Assembly (NCBI RefSeq): GCF_000185385.1
Contig: NZ_GL622296.1
Span: 2,382,660 to 2,446,659, forward strand
Source: Lachnoanaerobaculum saburreum DSM 3986
GTDB lineage: Bacteria; Bacillota; Clostridia; Lachnospirales; Lachnospiraceae
DNA: 64,000 bases
Direction of reading: 5' to 3'
This document shows, one piece after another, positions 27,895-36,631 of the stretch (positions within the stretch are counted from its first letter, which is position 1; every line of letters begins with the position of its first letter). The position numbers were made by a program, and so were the translations under genes. The notes under the pieces are model-generated. The model was given only the letters and a program-made list of their open reading frames with translations. It searched no databases and was not told the DNA's origin.

Positions 27895-29295
27895 CTATTT
27901 AAGAATTGCCGACATAAGCCAGTTTCCACCAAGACTTCCCAATAATATGAATGCTGCCACATACTGTAATATTCCGGCTATATATGCATTAGGTATTGAA
28001 AGTTTTAAGAAGTCTTTTGACTCTACCTTTGTATAAGCAAGTCCCCAAGCAACCCATGACTGTGTTATACATGAACCTATATTCACTGTTATAGTAGGTA
28101 TTGCAAATAATGCATATAGAAATGGTAAAGAAAAATCTCCAATACGCATTACAACTCCAAGTGTTGCAGCACCACATCCGAAAAGGGTAAGAGGACCTCT
28201 AAAAAGTCCCATAAATAATAAAACGGTAAATACAACACATAACACAAGTTCATTCTTTGGGAATATTCCTCCTAATAACACTTTAAAATAAGGTGCCGCA
28301 TATGCTGCAACTTTATTGAACATAGGTAATGTCAATAGGAATCCTACAAGAGGTGCTGTATCAACTACTCCATCATAAAAAAGTTTATTTACAAGTTGGC
28401 AGTTCTCCTTAAAATTTCCCTTCATCTTTCCGCATAGGAACAGTGCCAAAAATCCGGCTATAACAAATCCGGCTATAACAGAGAAGTTCAAAGCAATCTT
28501 CAAAGCCACAGGTACTATAGGAAGTATAAGTGTGTAAAACGGGGCATCTTTTGTTTGTGCACTTTTTCTTACTGTAGCAGCCCATGCATGAGAGGTTTTA
28601 GATTTCGTAAGATACACTCCGGACAAAACTGTAGTTGTTATAAGCAATATTATCATTGCTACAAATCCCCATTTAGATGCATACCAACCTAAGTTGAATT
28701 CCGGAACGGCATCCTTTTCAATGAAAAAGGCTCTACACTGTGCAAAGATAACGGGATTTATATAAATTCCTGCACACACCGAACCCATAAAAGAAAACAT
28801 TGCTATAGCTTTCGGTATACCCAGTGACATAAGTATCGGTAATACAATAACTCCAATGGCAATTACAGGACCTGCTCCCATCATAGCCGTAAATATAATT
28901 GCTGTAACTATATTTAATAGAGCTATTGTTATCATAGGCTTATCACCACCTAATTCTACTGTCTTTCTGATTAGTGTAGAAGCAATTCCTGTTTCCATAA
29001 GTACACGGCCAAACCAAGCCCCCCAGCATACATTAACCAATGTACTGCCCCAATCCTCAGGTGCCTTTTGAAATATTGTATTTAATGCATCCATAACTCC
29101 TTTCATGCCGGCAAATTGTAAAATTTTATTTTCTTCCAAAAATGCCGGACTTGAACCTAGAGTTCCTGCAAACGATAAAACAGCCCAAATAATACTTATA
29201 ATCAAAAAACCTATCATAAGATTATTTCCTGATATACAATACCATGCCAATCCAAAAAATGTTAAAAGCAAAATTATCCCAATAATATATTCCAT
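27895..29295 (-). CDS. Ion-transporter-superfamily permease, substrate unknown
   Basis: A 466-residue membrane protein with roughly twelve hydrophobic segments in two similar halves. Each half has a re-entrant-like loop (AMMGAGPVIAIGVIVLP and GLFRGPLTLFGCGAATLGV), as in the GntP/CitMHS/ion-transporter superfamily. It probably imports an organic acid or cyclic imide used by the HyuA-like and dehydrogenase genes downstream. GGAGGG precedes the start. It is the first large gene of the cluster. Confidence 0.7.
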   Translation of the reverse strand: MEYIIGIILLLTFFGLAWYCISGNNLMIGFLIISIIWAVLSFAGTLGSSPAFLEENKILQFAGMKGVMDALNTIFQKAPEDWGSTLVNVCWGAWFGRVLMETGIASTLIRKTVELGGDKPMITIALLNIVTAIIFTAMMGAGPVIAIGVIVLPILMSLGIPKAIAMFSFMGSVCAGIYINPVIFAQCRAFFIEKDAVPEFNLGWYASKWGFVAMIILLITTTVLSGVYLTKSKTSHAWAATVRKSAQTKDAPFYTLILPIVPVALKIALNFSVIAGFVIAGFLALFLCGKMKGNFKENCQLVNKLFYDGVVDTAPLVGFLLTLPMFNKVAAYAAPYFKVLLGGIFPKNELVLCVVFTVLLFMGLFRGPLTLFGCGAATLGVVMRIGDFSLPFLYALFAIPTITVNIGSCITQSWVAWGLAYTKVESKDFLKLSIPNAYIAGILQYVAAFILLGSLGGNWLMSAILK

Positions 29296-29310
29296 ATTCC
29301 CTCCAAAATA

Positions 29311-29349
29311 TTAAACGTTTAATTGTGACAAGAATTTCTTGCCTACCAT
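29311..29349 (-). CDS. Possible 12-residue leader peptide
   Basis: A very strong ribosome site (AAAGGAGGAATACCC) precedes an ATG that opens a short frame MVGKKFLSQLNV ending 15 bases before the transporter start. It contains the TTGTGACAA dyad. It could be a regulatory leader peptide, or simply a site that helps translation of the transporter. Confidence 0.3.
   Translation of the reverse strand: MVGKKFLSQLNV
29323..29331. promoter_or_regulatory. TTGTGACAA dyad before the transporter
   Basis: TTGT-N-ACAA has the half-sites expected for GntR/FadR-type regulators and matches TTGTTTACAA in the GntR gap at 30147 and 30329. It sits within the 5' leader of the catabolic operon. Confidence 0.4.
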
Positions 29350-29434
29350 GGGTATTCCTCCTTTCCTTCCCAAGGTGCTTTAATTACATAAATAACTCAT
29401 ATAATGATTATATATTGGTTCATAAACGTATTAT

Positions 29435-30139
29435 TTATTCAAAATATTCACTATAAATTCCTGATAAGACACCTGCATTTGCCAAGAATCCATTGTACCT
29501 GTTTGAACAAAGTACTGTAAGCAAATCTATTTTACAACTGTTCAACTGTTCTGTCATAAGCTTCAACTCAAGTACTGTTGTTTCCCACGCATTCAATGCC
29601 GAATTATGGGCACTATAATTATATGTTAAATATTTTAATGAACTTAGCCTGTACATATCACAGTCTATTTTATCCAGGAAAGAATATACATGTTCCTTAC
29701 CACATTCTTTAGCCAGAGTTTGATAAAATCCCCACTCAAGCATAACCATATCGTATTCATCTTTTGGTATTTTATCCACCTTTAGAAGATCTAAATAACT
29801 GTTAACCATTTCGAGTTCAAAACCGTTTTTCCTTTTGTTTACAAGTTCCACAATTATTGCCTGATCCAATACCAAGTGAGCATGTGTAGCCTCTCTAATC
29901 ATATCTTTATTTATTTTAGTCACCACTGAACCCCTTTGCGGTAAAGTCTCCAAATACCCTTCATCTGCAAGACCTGTAAGTATATTCCTTACCTTCGGTC
30001 TACTCATATTTTTTTCTATTGCTATAGAATTTTCACTTAACTTATCTCCCGGCTTCAACTCCATAGAAATAAGTTTTCTTTTCAACTCGTCATATAATGA
30101 TATATATACCACCCCCTTAATATCACATAAATTTATCAA
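29435..30139 (-). CDS. GntR-family regulator (FCD type)
   Basis: A 234-residue protein with a winged helix-turn-helix (about residues 14-75: YDELKRKLISMELKPGDKLS, MSRPKVRNILTGLADEGYLETLPQRGSVV) and an all-helical FCD-type effector domain. The start is uncertain: AAGGGGGTGG lies ten codons into the frame, so translation may begin a few residues later. It probably controls the downstream transporter/HyuA operon, which follows on the same strand. Confidence 0.85.
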   Translation of the reverse strand: MINLCDIKGVVYISLYDELKRKLISMELKPGDKLSENSIAIEKNMSRPKVRNILTGLADEGYLETLPQRGSVVTKINKDMIREATHAHLVLDQAIIVELVNKRKNGFELEMVNSYLDLLKVDKIPKDEYDMVMLEWGFYQTLAKECGKEHVYSFLDKIDCDMYRLSSLKYLTYNYSAHNSALNAWETTVLELKLMTEQLNSCKIDLLTVLCSNRYNGFLANAGVLSGIYSEYFE

Positions 30140-30146
30140 TCCAAAT

Positions 30147-30342
30147 TGTTTACAAGTTTATTATATATTTAAAATAATATCATGTATGTTTTATAACTTC
30201 AATATTTTTATTAAACTATAGTATTAGATTCTACAAATTATATCTTGAATCCTATACTTTAACCATGTTATACTTGTAACATTCTAATATATTCATGTAT
30301 ATATTAAGATACTGTAACTATTCCAATATTGTTTACAAGTTT
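30147..30342. promoter_or_regulatory. Divergent control region with two TTGTTTACAA sites
   Basis: The same 14 bases, TTGTTTACAAGTTT, occur at 30147-30160 and 30329-30342, and both copies follow a TCCAA run. The core TTGT-TT-ACAA is a perfect dyad of the GntR/FadR type. One copy lies next to the leftward regulator and one upstream of the rightward regulator, consistent with auto- or cross-regulation. The rest of the region is AT-rich with no gene. Confidence 0.5.
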
Positions 30343-30437
30343 TTATCTTTGTATACATTGATGGATGCAAACCTCCGGCTCTACATTTGAAATATACTGT
30401 TAGAGCCCTACTATTAATAACACGATTGGGTAAATAT

Positions 30438-31169
30438 ATGAATTTAGAAAAAAAACTATCAAAGTATAAAAATAAATTTATTTTAAAAAGGAAATCTGAG
30501 GACACAAAGCAATATGTATATAGGATATTAAGCACACTAATTCTTAATATGATTCTTACACCCGGACAGAGGTTGAATGAACAAAAACTTGCTTTGTTTA
30601 TGGATGTCAGCCGTACTCCTCTTCATGATACCTTCACAAAACTATCAAAAAACAATCTTGTAGACATTATCCCTATGAAAGGTTCTTTTGTCTCAAAAGT
30701 TGATAAGAAAAGAATTTATAATGCAGTATGGTTAAATGTACAGTTATGTATATCTATGATACATGGTATTTTTATTACCGATGTCAAGAAATCAGAACTT
30801 AATATATTGAACGAAATACTTATACAACTGGAATATAACTATACTCATGGTGATTTTTTGCGTGCTTCAAGATCCTTAGTACAATTCTATCACCACCTTT
30901 TTATTCTTGGAGGAAATTTTGAAATACTATGGTCTAAACTATATGAATATGAATCAGATTTATTTAGATTATACTCCCTAGCTCTTAGAGATTCAAAGTT
31001 TAGCTATAATATTCATAAAATCTTATTATCAATTACAAATGCTCTAATAAAACGTGACAATGATTTAGCATGTCAATTATTTTCACAGCATATGGCAAGT
31101 ATGTTAGATATTGTTGACTTGCTTATAGATGACAATTTAAATGTATTGGAGTCATTCACATCTGCCTAG
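30438..31169 (+). CDS. GntR-family regulator, divergent from the first
   Basis: The ATG at 30438 (MNLEKKLSKYKN) is the likely start, though its ribosome site is weak (GGGT). The 243-residue protein has a winged helix-turn-helix (about residues 33-90: PGQRLNEQKLALFMDVSRTPLHDTFTKLSKNNLV, then MKGSFVSKVD) followed by a helical FCD-like domain. It is related to, but clearly diverged from, the regulator at 29435. Its target may be shared, given the duplicated site between them. Confidence 0.8.
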   Translation: MNLEKKLSKYKNKFILKRKSEDTKQYVYRILSTLILNMILTPGQRLNEQKLALFMDVSRTPLHDTFTKLSKNNLVDIIPMKGSFVSKVDKKRIYNAVWLNVQLCISMIHGIFITDVKKSELNILNEILIQLEYNYTHGDFLRASRSLVQFYHHLFILGGNFEILWSKLYEYESDLFRLYSLALRDSKFSYNIHKILLSITNALIKRDNDLACQLFSQHMASMLDIVDLLIDDNLNVLESFTSA

Positions 31170-31338
31170 AATTTTATACTCGTACCCTATAAGCAACCAT
31201 TCTCTTTATTACACTTGTAATTGCGCATCCATGTGTAATATAATATCTACATCAACCTAATCAACATATTCACTTGCCGGGTGAAATGTGTCCAAGGTAT
31301 AAGCCTTTGACCTTTTTACAACAGGGGGGTGAGGGGTG

Positions 31339-31842
31339 ATGCCGGATTTAGATAACCAACCAAATGGTATTAAGGAGTCTCTTATGGGTTCAAAAGTAAA
31401 AATGGATACTGCTACAAGGCAGAAATGTAACAAAATCATTGCATCGGCAGCTGCCGCCGCCGGTCTGGCCGGAGTTGCACCTATTCCGCTTGCAGATACC
31501 ATTCCTATTACTGCCGCTCAGATAGGAATGGTTATAGCACTTGGTAAAGTTTTTGACTTTACCATAAGTGAATCTGCCGCCAAATCTGTCCTAAGTATTA
31601 TGACGGCTCAGACTGTGGGCAGAACAGTATTTGCCAATTTGATTAAGGCAATTCCCGGTGCGGGAACTATAGTGGGCGGTGTAGTGGCAAGTGCTACGGC
31701 AAGTGCCATAACAACAGCTCTAGGTAAAGTAGTTTCAGAAGATTTTTATAAAATTTCAGTCGGTGAGCAACCGGACAATATATCAGCAGCCGCAAAAGAC
31801 CTTGGAAAACTGTTTTCTAAAAATTATATAACTCTAAAATAA
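31339..31842 (+). CDS. DUF697-domain protein without a GTPase domain
   Basis: About 167 residues. From residue 30 the sequence is the DUF697 membrane-associated helical domain: KIIASAAAAAGLAGVAPIPLADTIPITAAQ, then TVGRTVFANLIKAIPGAGTIVGG. DUF697 usually follows an Era-like GTPase domain; here only the short hydrophilic start MPDLDNQPNGIKESL precedes it and an in-frame stop lies just upstream. It may be a stand-alone form or a fragment. A GGGGTG stretch could act as the ribosome site. Confidence 0.7.
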   Translation: MPDLDNQPNGIKESLMGSKVKMDTATRQKCNKIIASAAAAAGLAGVAPIPLADTIPITAAQIGMVIALGKVFDFTISESAAKSVLSIMTAQTVGRTVFANLIKAIPGAGTIVGGVVASATASAITTALGKVVSEDFYKISVGEQPDNISAAAKDLGKLFSKNYITLK

Positions 31843-31851
31843 ATCATTAAC

Positions 31852-31882
31852 AAAGATCTGTTGTCTTTAACAGGTCTTTTTT
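31852..31882 (+). terminator. Terminator of the DUF697 gene
   Basis: AAAGATCTGTT (31852-31862) pairs with AACAGGTCTTT (from 31869) with one G-U pair, followed by a T6 run. Confidence 0.8.
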
Positions 31883-31972
31883 GCTGTTAAACCGTCTTAT
31901 ACATTCCTGACGATTTGCCGGTATTTAAAGTGGCTTTGACATTTTTTAGAACATATAAAACAATTACAAAAA

Positions 31973-31994
31973 GCTGCCACCTTAAAGTGACAGC
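31973..31994 (-). terminator. Terminator of the small membrane protein gene
   Basis: The stem GCTGCCAC / GTGACAGC (31973-31980 and 31987-31994), followed leftwards by T5, lies eight bases after the stop at 32002. Confidence 0.75.
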
Positions 31995-32001
31995 CCCTTT
32001 A

Positions 32002-32196
32002 CTATTTATTATTTTTATCTTTTATTTCCTTTATATTATTATTTTGTCCTACAGTCTTAAAGTCTAAAGCCATTTTCATTCTAAAGTTTATATGCTGGTG
32101 AAGTACAAGTGAAATCACCTTTGCCGAAAAAAGCAATGCCAACATAAAAGCTGCAAAGATCATAAAATAATCTGTTTTTTCATTTAATTTTTCCAT
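32002..32196 (-). CDS. Small membrane protein of unknown function
   Basis: The ATG at 32196 (MEKLNEKTDYFMIF) has AGGAG seven bases upstream. The 64-residue product has one hydrophobic segment (FMIFAAFMLALLFSAKVISLV) and a basic, hydrophilic tail. I do not recognise it. It has its own terminator and sits downstream of the broken antiporter gene, with a hairpin between them. Confidence 0.55.
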   Translation of the reverse strand: MEKLNEKTDYFMIFAAFMLALLFSAKVISLVLHQHINFRMKMALDFKTVGQNNNIKEIKDKNNK

Positions 32197-32283
32197 TAAC
32201 ATACTCCTATCCTATACTTTTTATAAGGTTATTTCTCACACATCTTTATGAATGAGAACCTCTATACAATAGTATCACAGAGT

Positions 32284-32322
32284 AAACTATCCCTCAACCT
32301 TTACACGATTGAGGGACAGTTT
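32284..32322. terminator. Terminator-like hairpin after the antiporter gene
   Basis: A 14-bp stem (AAACTATCCCTCAA at 32284-32297 with TTGAGGGACAGTTT at 32309-32322) with one mismatch lies four bases after the antiporter frame. Read leftwards it has only a weak T-run. Confidence 0.6.
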
Positions 32323-32325
32323 TTA

Positions 32326-33990
32326 TTAAGCAATATGTGCTACACCTTGCTTTGAATTTTCTTTTGATGTGACTTTTTTAATGATGAACAGCACGCCGAC
32401 CATCAACACTATTGCTGTTATAAGTGATATAGCAACATTTTTTACAAAAGCTGCTATTATATAACTTACAAATGATACTGCTGCAACCAGCATTGCATAT
32501 GGAAGCTGTGTGTTAACATGGTTAATATGATTTGACTGTGCGCCCGCACTCGCCATAATAGTTGTATCTGAGATAGGTGAGCAGTGATCGCCACAAACAG
32601 CTCCTGCCATACATGCTGAAATAGATATTATCATCATCTACTGATCCTTGCCTGCAAATACGGCGGCAACTATAGGGATAAGAATACCGAATGTTCCCCA
32701 TGATGTTCCTGTTGAGAATGCCAGGCAAACCGCAACTACAAATATGATTGCGGGAAGCAGTAACTGCATACCTCTTGCCGAATGCTCCATCATAGCCGCT
32801 ACAAACTCCTTTGCTCCAAGTACATCTGTGATAGATTTCAGTGACCATGCAAATGTAAGAATAAGTATTGCAGGTACCATTGCCTTAAATCCCGCAGGTA
32901 AGCAATCCATACATTCTGTAAACTTAAGTGATCTTCTTACAATATAGAATATCAATGTGATAATAAGTGCTATAGAACTGCCCATTGAAAGGCCTACAGA
33001 AGCATCACAATTTGAAAAAGCTTCTACAACGCTTGCACCGCCGAATATCCCTCCTGTATAAAGCATACCTATTACACAGCAGATAATAAGTGAAATAATC
33101 GGGAAGAGCATATCAATAAGCTTACCGTCCCTATTGTTTCCCCTGTCAAGCTCCTCAAACTTCTCCTCTCCGGTTGTGAAGAGGTCACCTTTTACAGCAT
33201 TCTCCTCATGAACTTTCATAGGACCGAAATCAAACTTCCACAGTGTGATAATTAACATCATCACTATTGTAAGAAGTGCATAGTAATTGAATGGAATTGC
33301 CTTTACAAAGAGTGCAAATCCGTCTTCACCGTCAACAAAGCCTGTAACTGCTGCAGCCCATGATGAAATAGGTGAGATGATACATACAGGAGCCGCTGTA
33401 GCATCTATCAAATACGCCAACTTGGCTCTTGAAACTTGGTGCTTATCTGTGATGGGTCTCATAACACTGCCAACTGTAAGACAGTTGAAATAGTCATCAA
33501 TAAAGATAAGGCATCCAACCAGTATAGCTGTAAGCTGTGCACCCACTCTTGTCTTTATTCTTTTAGATGCCCATCTACCGAAGGCATCTGAACCTCCGGT
33601 CTTATTCATAAGTGCAACAATCATTCCTAAAATAACAAGGAATATCAAGATACCTACATTGTAACTGCTTGACAATACCGACACAATACCTCGTTCAAAT
33701 ACTGCCTTCATAGTTCCTTCAAAACTGAATCCTGATGCCAACATACCTCCAAAAATCAGTCCTATTGCAAGTGAGCTGTATACCTCCTTACTTATAAGTG
33801 CAAGCACAATAGCCACAATTGGCGGTATCAGTGACCAAAAGGTTGCATAGAGTGCCGGCTTTGGCAATTCCGATTCGGCTCCATAGACAATCATCGGACA
33901 CATAAATACAACAAATAATGCTAAACATAGCATGTATATTTTTTTATTTCTAAAAATATCAGGGGTACAAGTGTTATTACCACTGTTCAT
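32326..33990 (-). pseudogene. NhaC-family Na+/H+ antiporter broken by an in-frame TAG
   Basis: The frame encodes a membrane protein of about 555 residues of the NhaC/antiporter type: FIDDYFNCLTVGSVMRPITD, APVCIISPISSWAAAVTG and, at the end, GDHCSPISDTTIMASAGAQS are strongly conserved. A TAG at 32640-32638 stops it after 450 residues, inside a conserved part (AAVFAGKDQ then MMIISISACMAG). The next 103 codons stay open in the same frame and begin with ATG-ATG. A nonsense mutation is the simplest reading; the C-terminal helices are needed, so the product is probably inactive unless the stop is read through. It follows the corrinoid adenosyltransferase gene by 15 bases. Confidence 0.8.
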
Positions 33991-34005
33991 ATCTTTTCCT
34001 CTCTT

Positions 34006-34530
34006 TTACATTTCTATACCGACACGGGCTCTTAATCCCTTGTCAAAGGGATGCTTAACCTTTTGAAAGTGAGTCAGATAATCGGCAAGCTCTGTTATTT
34101 CATCTTTAGGATTTCTTCCTGTCATAACAACCTCAAGATTTTGTGGGCGGTTTTTTAAAAATTCTGTCAATATATCATGACTTACCATATCAAGGTTATA
34201 AGCATCTATTACTTCATCCATTACCAATAAGTCAAACTTTCCTTCATTGACAAGATGAATAATATCTTTTAAGTGATTTGTGAAAAACTCCCTTGCCTTA
34301 AGTTTTTCATCATCAGTCATATTAAATGTAAATCCGAAATTATTTTTTTTTGTATAGACTTCTATATTTTCTATTTTTCTAAGTACTTTCAGCTCGTTTG
34401 AGGTATCACTTTTTAAAAATTGTGAAAACAGAACCTTTCTGCCACTACCTGCACATCTTACCGCCAAGCCGACTGCTGCGGTCGTCTTTCCTTTACCGTC
34501 ACCTTCATATACATGAATAAGTCCCGTCAT
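34006..34530 (-). CDS. cobO: ATP:corrinoid adenosyltransferase (CobA/BtuR/CobO type)
   Basis: This 174-residue enzyme adds the 5'-deoxyadenosyl group of ATP to cob(I)alamin precursors. It shows the P-loop GDGKGKTTAAVGLA (residues 11-24), LLVMDEVIDAYNLD (about residue 100) and VVMTGRNPKDEI, all typical of the BtuR/CobO family. An isolated copy suggests corrinoid salvage. An 18-codon frame or the end of an unrecognised frame overlaps its start by ATGA. Confidence 0.9.
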   Translation of the reverse strand: MTGLIHVYEGDGKGKTTAAVGLAVRCAGSGRKVLFSQFLKSDTSNELKVLRKIENIEVYTKKNNFGFTFNMTDDEKLKAREFFTNHLKDIIHLVNEGKFDLLVMDEVIDAYNLDMVSHDILTEFLKNRPQNLEVVMTGRNPKDEITELADYLTHFQKVKHPFDKGLRARVGIEM

Positions 34531-34817
34531 CTTAACTCCCCTACTTGCCTTTCTATAAACTCTTCATTAATAACATCTGCCATATCATATCTCTCAAATC
34601 CATAGTGTCTGCAAAACTTTCTTTTATTCGTTATAGTATTTATTACAATACCATAAATATTTGCATAATAAATACCGTATAATAAACTACCATAAACCTT
34701 TAAAAATGTAAACCATATATCAAATGGCCGCCTTATATATAAGCTTTCAGTATAAGTATTTATATTATACGTATTGCCTTTTATTTTCTTTCCTATTATA
34801 ATGTCGTTGTATTTTTG
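34527..34817 (-). other. Open frame without a start codon upstream of cobO
   Basis: Ninety-six sense codons run from just after a TAG at 34820-34818 to a TGA overlapping the cobO ATG. The last part (KFCRHYGFERYDMADVINE, then FIERQVGELR) looks protein-like; the earlier part is AT-rich and repetitive in Tyr, Ile and Asn. No ATG, GTG or TTG occurs before the ATG at 34583, which would give an 18-residue coupling peptide. It could be the tail of a lost gene. The same stretch must also hold the promoter of the TetR gene on the other strand. Confidence 0.25.
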
Positions 34818-34831
34818 CTATGGAGATGTAT

Positions 34832-35377
34832 ATGAGACGAAAAAATACTACAACTGAAATGATGATGGGATATATGTGTTCCGCTTTGCTTGAATTGATG
34901 CTTGAAAAAGACTATGCAAAGATTTCAATAGGCGAGATTGCCAAGAAGGCAGGAGTTGACCGCTCATCTTACTATAGACATTTTAAATCAAAAGAAGATA
35001 TTATATCTTTCTTTTTTGATATGGTTCTAAAGGAATCACTTGACGGATTTACAAATCTGTCAAGTGTAGACTTTACATTATATATTCATTCGATATATAT
35101 GGCTTTTTATAACTATAAGAAAGAAATCTTACTCATTTACCGCTCAAATCTTTCTTCTTTGCTTTTAGACGTGCTTTCAAAAAGATTTCAATTCAATGAA
35201 TATGCTTCTAATTCCTCACTGATAAAGCAATATGAACTTTCTTATATCATCGGTGGAATTTACAATAATTTGATATTCTGGATGAGCAGAGATATGAGTG
35301 AAACTCCTGATGAACTTACAGCCATTTCACTTGAGTTTAGAGATGAGGATTCAATATCCCTTTTAAGTCTGAGATGA
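34832..35377 (+). CDS. TetR-family regulator
   Basis: The ATG at 34832 (MRRKNTTTEMMMGY) follows GGAG by six bases. The 181-residue protein has a TetR N-terminal helix-turn-helix, ISIGEIAKKAGVDRSSYYRHFKSKEDI (about residues 33-60), and a helical ligand domain with a C-terminal TetR_C-like region. The target is unknown. It converges on hydF with a shared terminator and is divergent from cobO. Confidence 0.88.
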   Translation: MRRKNTTTEMMMGYMCSALLELMLEKDYAKISIGEIAKKAGVDRSSYYRHFKSKEDIISFFFDMVLKESLDGFTNLSSVDFTLYIHSIYMAFYNYKKEILLIYRSNLSSLLLDVLSKRFQFNEYASNSSLIKQYELSYIIGGIYNNLIFWMSRDMSETPDELTAISLEFRDEDSISLLSLR

Positions 35378-35380
35378 TTT

Positions 35381-35417
35381 TAACCCTTGTAACAAATATA
35401 AAAAGCTACAAGGGTTA
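35381..35417. terminator. Shared terminator between tetR and hydF
   Basis: A perfect 11-bp stem, TAACCCTTGTA (35381-35391) with TACAAGGGTTA (35407-35417), lies between the convergent genes and can end both. Confidence 0.8.
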
Positions 35418-35427
35418 TTTCTTCATT

Positions 35428-36630
35428 TTATAAATTTTCTAAAGGTTTCATTGCTCTTTTTAATATGCCGTTCATATATGCTATTGATATACCATAGTTT
35501 GTCATCGGAATCTCTCTTTCCTTTGCAAACTTCATTCTTGTTTTCATCCGGTTTTCATTAAGCATACAGGCACCACAGTGTATTATCAACTTGTATACCG
35601 ACACATCCTTTGGAAACTCGTCTCCGCTGCTGAACTCAAAAACAAGATCTTTTTCACCTTGAAGTCCGCTGAATTTTCTGACAAGTCTAGGTATTTTTAC
35701 ACTTCCGATATCCTCACACTGGCGATGATGTGTACAGCCCTCACTTATAAGTATCTTATCACCGCTCTCTAATGTATCAAGTACTCCGGCTGCACTGTAT
35801 AAACTCTGCAATGCCCCCTTATAATTGGCAAATATTATAGAAAATGATGTCAGCGGAATATCCTCAGGCAATATCTCATCCACTTCCTTAAATACCTGTG
35901 AGTCACATATTACAAGTGCAATATCATTAAACTTTTTCAAAGTTGATTCTATCTCATCCACCTGCACTACTATGGCAATTCCATGTCTGTCAAGTATCTC
36001 TCTTATTACCTGCTGTTGCGGCAGTATCAGCCTGCCCTTTGGTGCGGAAGCATCTATCGGCGTTACTAAAAGTATTATATCTTTTGCTTTCATCATATTG
36101 CCTAAGATAGTCTTTTCCTTCTTATCGGCAGCCAATATCTGCGCCATCATACCTTTTAGCTTATCTATATTGATACTTTTCAATGCGGAAACATATATAT
36201 CCGCCTTAATATCATTCTTTATGATTTCACAATCAGATTTATTCCCGACTACAAGATATCTCTTTTCATTTGACTTTATTTTATCTAAAAATTCAATCTC
36301 ATCAGGTGATGTTTCATTACTTGCATCTACAACAAAGAGTATCAAATCCGCCTGATTTATATATTCAAGGCTTTTTTCCACTCTAAGCGCCCCCAAAGTA
36401 CTTTTATCATCCAATCCCGGTGTATCTATAATTACCACAGGACCGAACGGTAAAAGTTCCATACTCTTTTTCACAGGATCTGTAGTAGTACCGCTGATAT
36501 CTGAAACTATTGCGATATCCTGTGAAGTGATTGCATTTATAAGACTGGATTTACCTACATTGCAACAGCCGAATATTGCAATACCGGCTCTCTCTCCCGC
36601 CGGCGTAGCATTCATATTTGAACCGCTCAT
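35428..36630 (-). CDS. hydF: [FeFe]-hydrogenase maturation GTPase HydF
   Basis: HydF is the scaffold that assembles the 2Fe subcluster and passes it to the hydrogenase. The ATG at 36630 (MSGSNMNATP) follows directly after the hydG stop; the longer reading into hydG is not needed. The 400-residue protein has the GTPase P-loop GCCNVGKSS (residues 21-29), the switch SGTTTDPV and NKSD, then the C-terminal iron-sulfur ligands CTHHRQCEDIG (about residue 303) and HCGACMLNENRM (about residue 354), in the CxH...HCxxC order typical of HydF. Confidence 0.95.
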   Translation of the reverse strand: MSGSNMNATPAGERAGIAIFGCCNVGKSSLINAITSQDIAIVSDISGTTTDPVKKSMELLPFGPVVIIDTPGLDDKSTLGALRVEKSLEYINQADLILFVVDASNETSPDEIEFLDKIKSNEKRYLVVGNKSDCEIIKNDIKADIYVSALKSINIDKLKGMMAQILAADKKEKTILGNMMKAKDIILLVTPIDASAPKGRLILPQQQVIREILDRHGIAIVVQVDEIESTLKKFNDIALVICDSQVFKEVDEILPEDIPLTSFSIIFANYKGALQSLYSAAGVLDTLESGDKILISEGCTHHRQCEDIGSVKIPRLVRKFSGLQGEKDLVFEFSSGDEFPKDVSVYKLIIHCGACMLNENRMKTRMKFAKEREIPMTNYGISIAYMNGILKRAMKPLENL

Positions 36631-36631
36631 A

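Noticed and set aside
30293..30535. A minus-strand frame between the two GntR genes
   Set aside because: It overlaps the start of the rightward GntR gene and both putative operators, and its sequence is Phe/Tyr-rich as expected from AT-rich DNA.
32522..32848. A 108-codon minus-strand frame overlapping the antiporter
   Set aside because: It runs in another frame through conserved antiporter codons, has no ribosome site and shows no domain. It is a shadow frame, not a joining piece that bypasses the TAG.
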